DNA from: Clarkia xantiana subsp. parviflora
Taxonomy: Eukaryota > Streptophyta > Magnoliopsida > Myrtales > Onagraceae
NCBI GenBank assembly: GCA_036873135.1
Contig: JAPTYO010000001.1
Coordinates: 51,716,624 to 51,780,623, forward strand
Length of the DNA: 64,000 bases
Reading direction: 5' to 3'
Below the pieces are notes generated by a model. That model was given only the letters and a program-made list of their open reading frames with translations. It had not been told where the DNA came from and searched no databases. This document shows positions 43,617 through 54,697 of the stretch, piece by piece. The position numbers were made by a program, and so were the translations under genes. Within the stretch, counting starts at the first letter, position 1; each line of letters begins with the position of its first letter.

Positions 43617-45966
43617 ATGATCAAGCAGTTCTTTAGGAGGAAGCCGTCAAAGTCGACAGAGAGTAGCGAGGTGTTGGTGAGCTCGACTACCTTAAGCAAT
43701 GCTTCTTCGACAGGGAATTCTGTTCGGAGTTCCAGCTCAGTTGCAAATTCTTCTTCTGCTGGTGGTGGTGGATTGAGTTATGGAAATAGGCTTCCTCAAG
43801 CTGTGAGGCTAAATGGTGCTTCTGTAGCTGCCCCTTATGAGGCCTTGCCTAGTTTCAAAGATGTCCCCAATTCAGAGAAGCAGAACCTGTTCGTTAGGAA
43901 GGCAAACATGTGTTGTGCTGTCTTTGACTTTGCCGATCCTACCAAACATGTGAAAGAGAAGGATATAAAGAGGCAGACCTTGTTGGAATTAGTGGATTAT
44001 GTCACTTCTGCTAATGCCAAGTTTTCTGAAATTGTTATACAAGAAATTGTGAAGATGGTGTCAACTAACTTGTTTAGAACTCTGGCGACTCCACCCCGTG
44101 AAAACAAGGCTCTTGAAGGATTTGATCTAGAAGAGGATGAACCTTCAATGGATCCCTCTTGGCCGCACTTGCAAATTGTCTATGAATTACTTCTCAGGTT
44201 TGTGGCCTCACCTGAGACAGATGCTAAGCTAGCCAAGAGATACATTGATCACTCCTTCATCCTTAGATTGCTAGATCTTCTTGACTCAGAGGACCCAAGA
44301 GAAAGAGAGTATTTGAAGACTGTTCTTCATCGCATGTATGGGAAGTTTATGGTGCATCGGCCGTTTATTCGCAAGTCCATTAACCATGTCTTCTTTCGGT
44401 TCATATTTGAAACCGAGAAACATAATGGTATTGGTGAAATGTTAGAAATCTTGGGCAGCATAATCAATGGGTTTGCTCTTCCTCTAAAAGAAGAGCATAA
44501 GCTTTTCCTTGTTCGTGCACTGATTCCCCTCCATAAGCCAAAATGCATCCCAATGTATCATCAGCAGTTGTCTTACTGCATCACTCAGTTTGTTGAAAAA
44601 GACTGTAAACTTGCTGATACTGTCATAAGGGGTTTACTGAAGTATTGGCCTGTTACAAATAGTTCAAAGGAGGTGATGTTTCTTGGAGAACTTGAGGAAG
44701 TCTTAGAAGCAACTCAGGGCCCTGAGTTCCAGCGTTGTATGGTTCCATTGTTCCGCCGAATTGGACGTTGCTTATCCAGTTCACATTTTCAGGTCAATTC
44801 ACTAGCTTCTACATTTATTATGCTTGTTGCTTCTATCTTTTCCTAAATTCTATTGCTATGTAATAAAAGGATATGTAATTCTGTATCCAATTTTACTAGA
44901 CCTTTCTCCCTCGGTAGGTAGCTAATGGAAGTTCTGAAGAAGTAGTTCGGGACTATAAATAGCTGTACCTGGGATTAAGTAACTCGTTGTTGTTGCATTC
45001 CACTATTTTTCATATAAAGTGGAATCTGAGTTTCTCGCTTATCCTAAATTACCAGTTATCTGAAGATTAAATTTGGGTGTTAGGCTATGAAGTCAGTCTG
45101 TATAAATAAGAAAAGAAAAAACAAATCTTTACACTGCAATATAGATAAGAAATGTGGATCTGTTATTCTGCAAATGCATCCATCAGTCTATTTGTTGTAT
45201 GAAATAATCTTGTAAATGCATCTCATCCATGTATTAGCAGCTTGAGACTTAAGTTGAGATATAACATGTACAAGCAACATATGGAATACTCCCCTAATTT
45301 TATTTTGTGCTGATATTTTACAAAATTGGAAATAAGTACGGAAAATTGCCAAAGAAGTTCCTCATTTGCAACTTCTGACGTGTAGAGTGTAGTATTATTA
45401 TGTTGGTTTTTAAAGCAGAAGCCTAGTGGCATTCAGCTACTTGACTCAAGCAATTGTGATATCATTACTACACAACTGCATTTGAGAAAAACCTAGTGAT
45501 CACAACTTGATACCATAGTTTCACCTTGGTCACATTTCTTGATTTCAGTTTGAATATTTTCATTTTATTTACTGATGCTTAAATCCTTCCTTTTCAGGTG
45601 GCTGAGAGAGCTCTATTCCTGTGGAACAATGACCACATCGAGAATCTAATAAAACAAAACCGAAAAGTTATACTTCCCATAATTTTTCCTGCTCTCGAAA
45701 GGAATGCAAGAAACCACTGGAACCAAGCCGTGAGAAGTCTGACCCTGAACGTGAGGAGGATCTTCTCTGACACCGACACTGAGCTCTTTGAAGAGTGCAT
45801 GGCAAAATTTCAAGAAGATGAAGCACAGGAGAAGGAAATCAAGGTGAAGCGTGAAGCCACATGGAAACGACTTGAGGAGATTGCTGCCATGAAATCCACA
45901 ACTACTGAGCCCGTGCTAGTCCCTCGTGGCGGAAATGGAATGCCACCTAATCTGCCAGCTGGCTAA
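43617..45966 (+). CDS. Protein phosphatase 2A regulatory subunit B' (B56 family)
   Basis: Two exons, 43617-44792 and 45598-45966, give 514 residues. After a variable Ser-rich N terminus ([18 protein letters not shown]), the B56 HEAT-like core begins at [19 protein letters not shown]. It continues through [67 protein letters not shown] and [19 protein letters not shown], to [17 protein letters not shown] in exon 2. B' subunits bring substrates to the PP2A A/C core and act in brassinosteroid, stress and light signalling. The single intron within FQ-VAERALF is the usual place for plant B' genes. The tail ends [10 protein letters not shown], with no peroxisomal SRL-type signal. The isoform cannot be fixed. 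Confidence 0.95.
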
Positions 45967-48838
45967 AAAGTTCAGGGTTGTGATAGTAGATTCGTGCTGA
46001 GGAAGTGTTTGGTGTTAGTGAATAGTGATACAGTGATATAATTGATGCACTGTGTGCCAGAACCTAGCAGGGTATCAAATCACAAGGCCACATTGTTCTC
46101 AACTGCCTATGATTTGGCACCTTGCTACTGCACTGTATCAATCATGATATTGCATCACTATCACACTATACATCTTCTTCGCGATTGTACCGAATTTGCT
46201 GCGCTGTCCCGGTGGCTGCTATCATTTCAGTGGCAAGGCTGATTTCATATGATGGGCAGTTGTAATCAATCTTCTTAGAGCTTCAAAGTTAGCATACTCA
46301 AGTTATCTCCAGTTTCTAAGGCGAGTTGTGGGAATTTCATAAACTCTGATCAAGGTATGGCGAATTTCACCTTGTTAGGCTTTTTTTTTTGTCACCACTC
46401 TATATATTGGTAAAAGCAAAAAGGGTTTTAATTGTTTGTGCAAAATCTTGAGTTATAGCTTCATAGTGCAGATTTGTTACGGCTTAAGTTGAATGTGTGT
46501 ATGTTCATTTCAGTATGCTACTGGTGAGTTGTTGTGTAGCTTCTTTGTTTTGATTTGATGTCATTGTAGAAGGCAACAACAGCTTGATGATTCTACCTTG
46601 CTTGATCCTTAGGATGTTGTGGGTCCCACAACATTTTCCAGCATCTCATTTTACCTAATAATGGCCCTTCCTTTATCAAAGTGTAGCTTGACTTTGGCTT
46701 TTTTTTATTAAAAAAAAATTAAATAGATAAATAAATGTTTCTTTTTTTTTTTGTATTATATATATATATATATATATATATTGCTCGGTTTATGTTCCGA
46801 GGAAGGGGTCGAGGCAAAGGCACCGCCTTTTATAATACTTGGTTGGTTAGTTAACTGCAACAATTATGCATCTTGAAGGACACATTATTGAATAGATAAG
46901 GGAGACAATCTTCTTCCAAACTTTACTTACCATGATCTTATGCAAAAAAAAAAAAAAAAAACTTGGGAGGGTAAACTTGGAATTAACCAGAATATTGAGG
47001 GTAACATTTGCAATTAATGTTTCTTGCAGTTTAAACATTTCTTCTCCACTTTCGGCTTGCTCTGATGCTTAAAATATACAACTGATGGATTGTTTATCTA
47101 AAGAAGGCATGTTCTTTATTATCCTAATTTTTTGTTTCTTTGTCATCACTCTTAATTGTTGATTAGTGGAAGTGATCCCCATTTGATGCAATCATAACAT
47201 TATTCTTAACTTATTATCAGATTTAATGACTGATGTTAATTATATTATAATACCAGCATATCATTTATTTTTGGGTTAAGAAACTAATTACTGTCTTAAC
47301 AATGTTACTTTTAGGAGTCCCAAATTTAAATTATTGCAGGAGTTTCAGATTTGTTTTTCGTTAAATTTTGGTTTTCCATCCGGTTTTTTTACTTGGTTAC
47401 TTTGGGTCTTTCTACCATGCTTGTGCTTTTTTTTACTAGTACGGTGGATAATTGTAATATATGCAAAATTTTAAAAGTATGAAAAAGTATAATTTTTTTA
47501 ACTAAACCTAATATTTGTATCATATTATTAATAATATCAACTTCCCTATAAAATTTATATTTAGAACAATATTATATGCAAAATTTTAAAAGTATGAAAA
47601 AGTATGATTTTTTTTAACTAAACCTAATATTTGTATCATATTATTAATAATATCAACTTCCCTATAAAATTTATATTTAGAACAAAAAAAAAAAATCAAT
47701 AGCATGATGTTTGTAGAGCAAGTAGTCGGTTACTTTGACGAATTTGATAATGGGTTTTATTGAATTTATGTATATTTATGTCAATCAAGTCAAATTAACA
47801 TCAATTTTGCATAAATTTTTCAATTTCACTGTGTGTAGACAATGACTGACAAAAGTTAAAGAAAAGAAGCCGTTTTGTTATTTTTTATTTTTTAAAATAC
47901 TTTCGATGTTGAATTTTATAGAGCTTTTAGATGAAATCTATCAAACTTGACATAAAAAACGGACGAAAAATAAAAAAGAAACGAAACCGAAACATGAGAC
48001 ACTTATTACTAATAATTTAAATTTGTGACACTTAATAATATGTTGCAAAAACTTAAGAATGTGATTAGGTTATTTTAACTTTAACCCTTTATTTTTTTAT
48101 TTTTTAAAGTGGTGACAAAAAGAGTTGTGAAAGCCGCACAATCAGATTCATTTCTTAAATATATATATATACACTCTGCATTAAGAAGGTTCATAATTAA
48201 GCAAACATACATCGATAAGTTGAACAACATTATAGCATGTTTACTTTCATACATAGAATAATAACATTTGGGTTTTATAATATATTGGTTATGAGTGTTT
48301 TTCTACTTTCATAACACCGAATTTGAAATCTCAAGTTAAATTCTGAAGCCATGAAGGGATGAACCTAACCACTTTAAACACTTTCTTTTTACAAATTGTA
48401 AATATGTTTTTAGTTGATTATTATTATATATTTATTTACTGCGACGCCGTAAAAATTCCTTTCAGATAAATTTGTACATAACGATCAAGTAATAAATAAA
48501 TCCAAATCAATATTAGTTGGCCAGAACCACCGAATATACACCAAATATTATAATTAAGAAAAAAAAATGTTGAACTAAGAAATGATAGTATAATAAATTA
48601 ATAATGACAAAAAAATACTGGGAGCAAGAAAAAAAAAGTATCATATCCACAGATTTCAAAATTTGCACGTATGATTGTAATGTCCATCATCATCATCATT
48701 CCTCTCTCTGTTTGTCTCTCAACCCAAACCATCTGCATTTCCGTCTTCCTTAGCAGCAAGATCAATTCCATTCTCAGAAACCCTAATCAGATGTGAATGT
48801 GATCCAACCCCCTGAATCAGGTCATCTTCAAGAGAGAG
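45967..48838. other. Intergenic region between the PP2A B' and CXE16-like genes
   Basis: It holds the PP2A 3' UTR (to about 46600), an (AT)n run at 46757-46781, an A tract near 46946-46962, and a 115-bp tandem duplication (47461-47690, listed separately). The CXE16-like leader with a (CAT)n run at 48686-48699 is at the right end. No gene is supported. Confidence 0.45.
47461..47690. repeat. Tandem duplication, two 115-bp units
   Basis: ATGCAAAATTTTAAAAGTAT begins at 47461 and again at 47576. The two units are nearly identical through CAACTTCCCTATAAAATTT, apart from single-base differences in the T run. Confidence 0.85.
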
Positions 48839-51534
48839 ATGCCCAGTGTCGGTGTGAAACTCTACAGCGTCATCTTCAAGTTGCTCTTGAAGCACCGCCT
48901 GCAGAACCGGATCCCAGGAACCTCCGACGACCCCGAATCCTTCGGTGTCAGCTCCCGCCCCGAGGAGACCGTCGCCGCCGCCAACGCCTCCTTCACCGAC
49001 GGTGTCGCCACCAAGGACATCCACATCGACCCATTCACCTCCCTCTCTATCCGGATCTTCCTCCCGGAATCCGCCCTCAAGCCTCCCGACCCCGATTCCA
49101 AGAATCAAACGAAAGCTAAGGTTGTTCGGCCCCTATCCAGAGTTACCGATTCTGATCCCCATCTACCGCATCCTCGCCGCCATAGCTACAATAACCCTGC
49201 TGTGAGCCCCGATCCAGGTAACAATAGTTTCTCACGCCGTAAAAGCTGCGGATCCCCTCTCGTCAATGCTAGAAATGGAAATCACCCAGTCAGTTACAGC
49301 AATGATGCTGAAAGTTTGAATTTGAAATCCCCAAACGGCATCAATGGGACTTATCGAGGCTACTCGCCTTTGATTTCAAATGCGAAGAAGCTGCCAGTGA
49401 TACTGCAATTCCATGGTGGGGGTTGGGTTAGTGGGTCGAACGATTCGGTTGGCAATGATTTGTTCTGTCGAAGAATGGCCAAGTTGTTGGATGTGATTGT
49501 TGTGGCAGTGGGTTACAGGCTTGCTCCTGAGAGTCAGTACCCAGCTGCTTTTGAAGACGGATGGAAGGTGCTGCATTGGCTAGCTAAGCAAGCGAATTTA
49601 GCAGAATGCAGTAAATCGATGGGTAATCCGCGGGGTGTTGGAGTGGATAAGAAATCTCACATGGTTGATACTTTTGGTGCCTCAATGGTGGAACCTTGGT
49701 TAGCTGCCCATGGAGATCCATCCAGGTTCTTCCTCATGCTATCTAATCTTTATTTTTGGATTCACCACATCTTTGATATCGATCTTATGTATCGTTCTGT
49801 TGAATGTGTGTTTCTAGTTGATTGAAATTTTACTCTTTTTTTTTTTTGGCCATCTGATTGATATTTTACTTGTTAGCTGTTTTCGCAATGTTGAAATGGT
49901 AAAGCTGCTTAGAATTAGAAAATCCTTACGTTACTATTAATTTATGCATCCATTCCTTAATCATGAGAAAAATCTCAAATTTCTACATTTCTTAGCTAGA
50001 GACAAGCGTTGTTGGGTGTACGCCTTTTAGTGCAGCTTTGTTGAGTTCATAGAAGTTGATTGAATAAGTTTTCAAAAGTAAGTACATATGGAAGGCTGAA
50101 TCTGTTTTCTGACAGTTGTAGTTGTAACTCCAGATATTGCACCGTTTCTACATAGCCATCTATATTGCTGCTTTAGTGCTGCATTTAGGGTTGCATTGTT
50201 GAGATATTTATGGCTCAACTAATTCACAAGGAGTGTCAATCTAACCAACGGTCTCTGAAGCGCTTTGGGCGACTCTTTAAGAAATTGAGTAGGAATGTGC
50301 TTGGATCAAATTTAATTGCCCTTGAATTAAATAGCCTTCAAAAGAAGAAACACATAATTGCCATTGTGTAGCCTTGTATAGTTGAATGCAGAGCAGCTCA
50401 ACTTTTATGCTCAAAACATCATTTGATGCCTCTTCTTACAATGTCACACTTCTTATAGTATGTTGCATTAGAATTTAGGGTTTATGTAGTTCACCATTGA
50501 CATATCTCTATTTTTAAGGTTTATGTTTAAAACAGGACAAATGTTGATTCAGTTACGAACATGAGTGCTTACATGTCTTTTATTCCAGCTGTGTTAAATT
50601 CCTGAGGTGATTCTTTTAATAGACCTGACATTTATCAAAGAAAAATTCGACATGTAACTTAAAGCAGAACTTAGTTAGAAAGTTAAAATGGCGATGCTAT
50701 AAAATATGAAACTTAGAGCAGAATTCGTAGCGAAAATGAGATCTTTTGAATCCCAGTGTATCTTGAAAAAGTAGCATGTGGAGTCTCACTCTTTGTAGAA
50801 TTTTCCAAGTGAAATACTTGTAAAACGAAAGTGACTGAGATAATCAAGAGTTTCTTGAAGTAAAAGGATACCCTACTTTTTCACTGAGTTTCACAACAAG
50901 TTTCAAGCTTTGTAGCACTACTATTTATCAGAAGGAAATCTAATTGGTTGGTCTCACTCTAACTCTAACCATATCATTTCCATGTTACTGCAACAGATGT
51001 GTCTTGTTGGGTGTGAGCTGTGGTGCTAACATAGCAGACTACGTAGCACGAAAATCCGTTGAATCAAAAAAAGTACTGGACCCCGTCAAGGTCGTTGCTC
51101 AGGTTCTGATGTACCCGTTCTTCATGGGAAGCACCCCCACACACTCGGAAATAAAGTTAGCAAACTCCTACTTCTACGATAAAACCACGAGCCTCCTTCT
51201 ATGGCAACTCTTCTTACCAAAATCAGAGTTCAGCCTTGACCATCCAGCAGCCAACCCGTTAATCCCTGGCCGTGAACCGCCGTTAAAGCTCATGCCCCCG
51301 ACACTGACTGTGGTGGCAGAACACGATTGGATGAGAGACCGAGCCATTGCTTACTCAGAAGAGCTCAGAAAGGTAAATGTGGATGCCCCTGTGTATGACT
51401 ATAAGGATGCTGTCCATGATTTTGCTACCCTTGATATGCTACTCAAGAGCCCTCAGGCCCAGGCTTGTGCTGAGGATATCGCAATCTGGGTCAAGAAGTA
51501 TATATCGTTTCGGGGTCATGAATTTTCGTATTGA
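48839..51534 (+). CDS. CXE16: Carboxylesterase, CXE16-like (alpha/beta hydrolase, HSL family)
   Basis: Two exons, 48839-49725 and 50997-51534, give 474 residues with a 1.27-kb intron. The N terminus MPSVGVKLYSVIFKLLLKHR and ATKDIHIDPFTSLSIRIFLP match Arabidopsis CXE16 as I know it. The oxyanion-hole motif HGGGW is at residues 192-196. The nucleophile elbow GVSCG places Ser303 in the second exon, with Asp406 (EHDWMRD) and His436 (VHDFATLD) completing the catalytic triad. Plant CXEs hydrolyse carboxylic esters; the natural substrate of this clade is not established. The intron falls in Arg296, just before the nucleophile elbow. Frame and triad are intact. A long antisense frame across 48719-49108 is a GC-rich shadow. 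Confidence 0.93.
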
Positions 51535-53057
51535 CGCTCCAATTTTCATTCTTGATTGATGTTGATTTTGCAAGAAAAAGGTCAGGAGTCGTCGTAGTAT
51601 GATATATATGATGTATAAGGAGGGAGTCAGGTTTTGTGATGATGTATTTTTCGTGTTTTTAGTGTATCATTCTGGACGATTCTTTTTTTGGATATACGGT
51701 TGCGATTATGCAATCGGTATTCCAGATTTGAGTCGATGATTAGAAGAACTTGTGCATAATGAGTGATCATGTCTTGTTGATCCGAACCGCCTTGATATGA
51801 GTTTACACAAATGAAATTGCTTTATTTCATATGAAGTAGCAGAGTACAACAAGACAGTTTGGTCATGTTTATGGTGTTTAAGACATGTTTCCTTGCGGTA
51901 CAAGTTTTGTCCTAAACATCTAACCATCATTTTCTTCTACAATCAACTTGTACATTTTCCAGCACAACGCTTTTTAATTTTATTATTATTTTATATAAGA
52001 TCTTATAATATACCATGACTTTCATTAATGTTGCACAAAATTTAACTTAAAAGACAATATATGATTTAATATATTTATTAAATATCATATAGTAAAAGAA
52101 ATTATATATTTTATTCTTAATTAATTTGTTATATGTATGGATATTAAATATTTATGAAATATATGTTATTAGTAAGCTCTATGCATATATCTTCTTATGA
52201 AACAATCCCTTTGTAAATTCACGACCTTTGTAAATTCGGGTTGCGTAGAAAAAGTTATAACTTTTTTATTATAATAAAAAAATATAATAATAAATGGAAT
52301 GAAACAAATTTATCTATTAATTGATAATTAAATAATGTAATTCTATTTAATGATGCAAATTTTTTTCTTGCACATAAAATTTCAAAATAGCCCAATTGTG
52401 TTATCTGAATAAATATTAAGAAATTAGGTTCTGAATTTTAGAATTGATTTTTTTTTTAACTGAAAAGTAATTGATTTAAATATCATATCACCTAGAATCA
52501 AGCTAACTCCAATGTCTAGTGCCTTAACTTTTACTAAAGTTGTCTCTGTAACGGATACCTTAATATCTCCCTGCATCAGGACTCGCATACCCTGTCGGTA
52601 ATCTGATCCCTCTCTTCAGATGCGGGTTGAGATTTTCCACGTTGGGTACTAGCCTTTATTATATGTGGTTTGATCTACTCACGACCATTTTCCTTCTCAA
52701 GCTATTCCCTCACTTGTGAGCGGGTTTCATAACCAAGATCATAGTTAAGAGGTGCACTTCTTTTGTGCTGAAATGGAAAACTTATTATAAAAATTCAATA
52801 TTTTGCAAATACGTAAAAAACATCATGACTTTTTTTAGCTAAGTGGAAACATAATACATTTTCTAATTCTAAGGATTATTTCGAATAGAAATAAAGAACA
52901 AAGTAACTAGGAATATTGTTAGAATTCGAATAATTAGTTCATTTTCCTTATTCTAGAGGGATTGTCTAGAAAACTAATTATTTTGATTCAACTAGGGAAA
53001 GCTTAAACCTAATTCCTACAGTGATGAATATAAGCACAAGTGAAATTCTTGGTTTTT
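51535..53057. other. CXE16-like 3' flank and AT-rich spacer
   Basis: The first 250 bp are the likely 3' UTR. The section at about 52540-52760 is more GC-rich (CTGCATCAGGACTCGCATACC, TTCAGATGCGGGTTGAG), reminiscent of an LTR or inserted sequence, but it has no borders I can define. The rest is AT-rich with no gene. Confidence 0.35.
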
Positions 53058-53128
53058 TGGGACAGAAGGATTCAAACCTCCGAATAACGGGACCAAAACA
53101 CGTTGCCTTAACACTTGGCCACATAATT
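53058..53128 (-). pseudogene. trnQ: Plastid-type trnQ-UUG pseudogene
   Basis: Read on the minus strand this matches a plastid tRNA-Gln(UUG): TGGCCAAGTGTTAAGGCAAC, an anticodon loop with TTTTGGT, then TTCGGAGGTTTGAATCCTTC and TGTCCCA. Three faults mark it as dead. The 5' acceptor arm (AATTATG) does not pair with the 3' arm, the anticodon stem has one mismatch, and the TTC of the T loop is TTT. It is probably an organelle-derived insertion. Confidence 0.7.
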
Positions 53129-53487
53129 GAGTCGAATTTAGTAGAATTGCAATTCAATTATGACAGACCGAAAGACGTAATCGATGGATAACATGTGAAT
53201 ATTCATGTACTACCCCTTGTTAGTTCCGAGGGACCAACATGCTATCTATTTTAATTAAATAAAATTATATTTTTTTAGATTAGAATATACATATATATAT
53301 ATATATATATATGACATATGCAATATATATATGTATGTTGAAAACTTCGAATTTATCAAGTGTAATAGACATTCTATTATTTGTGTATATATATAATATA
53401 AAAAGAAAAACAAAGCCCTAACTCTTCTAAACAACTGTATAATAACTTCTTTGGAAACACAGAAAAACTCCTAACTAAACATAATTT
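53129..53487. other. AT-rich spacer with (TA)n run
   Basis: (AT)n lies at about 53290-53312 and nothing else is recognised. Whether plastid-derived sequence extends past the trnQ relic cannot be judged without a comparison. Confidence 0.35.
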
Positions 53488-54678
53488 GGGTTAAGAACAC
53501 AATAGGGGCCTGAATGTTTGCCCATGTTGCCAAAAGGGGTCTGAATTGAAAAAACGTATTATTAAGGGCCTGAATTTTGAGTTTTGTGTTTTTTCAAGTC
53601 TCCGTCCAAATTTTCTGTTAAATCTAACAGATTCACGTGAAAAGACAAAAATACCCTTTTGTAATTATTATACAATTTATCAATTTAATTAATAAAATGT
53701 GAAATGTCTAAAATACCCCTACACACTAATTATGCAATTAAGGCCACCACGCTCCGGCCACCGCCCGGCGACCACCACCCGGCTCCGGCGACCGCCATCG
53801 GCCTCCGGCGACCACCACCGGCCTCCGATCGGAGCCAAAAAAGCTCCGATTGGAGCTCCGAAGCTCCGATCGGAGCCAAAAAAGCTCCGATCGGAGCTTT
53901 GGAGCTCCGATCGGAGCTTCGGAGCTCCGGTCGGAGCTTTGGAGCTCCGGTCGGAGCCACAAAGCTCCGATCGGAGCTCTGTGGCTCCGATCGGGGCCAC
54001 AGAGCTCCAGATCGGAGCTCTGTGGCTCCCGATCGGAGCCACAGGGCTCCAGATCGGAGCTCTGTGGCTCCCGATCGGAGCCACAGAGCTCCGATCTGGA
54101 GCCCTGTGGCTCCGATCGGGAGCCACAGAGCTCCGATCTGGAGCCCTGTGGCTCCGATCGGGAGCCACAGAGCTCCGATCTGGAGCTCTGTGGCCCCGAT
54201 CGGAGCCACAGAGCTCCGATCGGAGCTTTGTGGCTCCGACCGGAGCTCCAAAGCTCCGATCGGAGCTTTTTTGGCTCCGATCGGAGCTTTTCGGTGGTCG
54301 CCGGAGGTCGGAGGTGGTCGCCGGAGGCCGGTGGTGGTCGCCGGAGGTCGGTGGTGGTCGCCGGAGGTCGGTGGTGGTCGCCGGAGTCGGGGTGGTGGTG
54401 GTCGCCGGAGCTGTGGTGGCTTAAAGGGTATTTTCGTCATTTTAGGTCAAACCTATAAGAGACCCACTTTGGTCAAAGGGCATTTTCGGGTTTTCAAATT
54501 ATTTTTGGTCACATGCTTGGCATGTGACCACTTTCCGTTACTTTTAACAGAAAATTTGGACGGAGACCTCACTTATACACAAAACTCAAAATTCAGACCC
54601 TTAATAATACGTTTTTTCAATTCAGACCCCTTTTGGCAACATGGGCAAACATTCAGGCCCCTATTGTGTTCTTAACCC
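53488..54678. mobile_element. Mutator-like foldback MITE I with palindromic tandem core
   Basis: The ends GGGTTAAGAACACAATAGGG and its complement pair. The arms (about 53488-53690 and 54480-54678) match closely, including GCCAAAAGGGGTCTGAATT and CACATGCTTGGCATGTGACC-type words. The 9-bp flanks differ, so no intact target duplication is seen. The core has GCCACCACGCTCCGGCCACC as in element D, then a long palindromic array. Long open frames occur on both strands, but they are built only of repeated SDRS/APIGA/RSEL words. The right end lies 19 bp from the stop codon of the GT92 gene. Confidence 0.8.
53821..54290. repeat. GCTCCGATCGGAGC palindrome array with a 42-bp higher-order unit
   Basis: The region is almost wholly variants of GCTCCGATCGGAGC joined by CACAGAGCTC, TTTGGAGCTC or AAAAAAGCTC. 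Between about 54087 and 54180 a 42-bp unit (GAGCTCCGATCTGGAGCC then CTGTGGCTCCGATCGGGAG) is repeated. Since 42 is 14 codons and the unit is near-palindromic, frames stay open on both strands. Confidence 0.85.
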
Positions 54679-54697
54679 ATTGTTTTTTCTTCACCCT

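Noticed and set aside
48719..49108. Minus-strand frame of 129 codons, Gly/Asp/Glu-rich
   Set aside because: Antisense shadow of the GC-rich first exon of the CXE16-like gene. The plus strand carries the conserved protein.
53058..53128. Functional tRNA-Gln gene
   Set aside because: The acceptor arm is unpaired, the anticodon stem has a mismatch, and the T loop is altered.
53699..54675. Open frames of 149-323 codons on both strands
   Set aside because: They lie inside the palindromic core of a foldback element and consist of the same few words (APIGA, RSEL, SDRS). Both strands stay open because the 42-bp unit lacks stops, so they are not genes.
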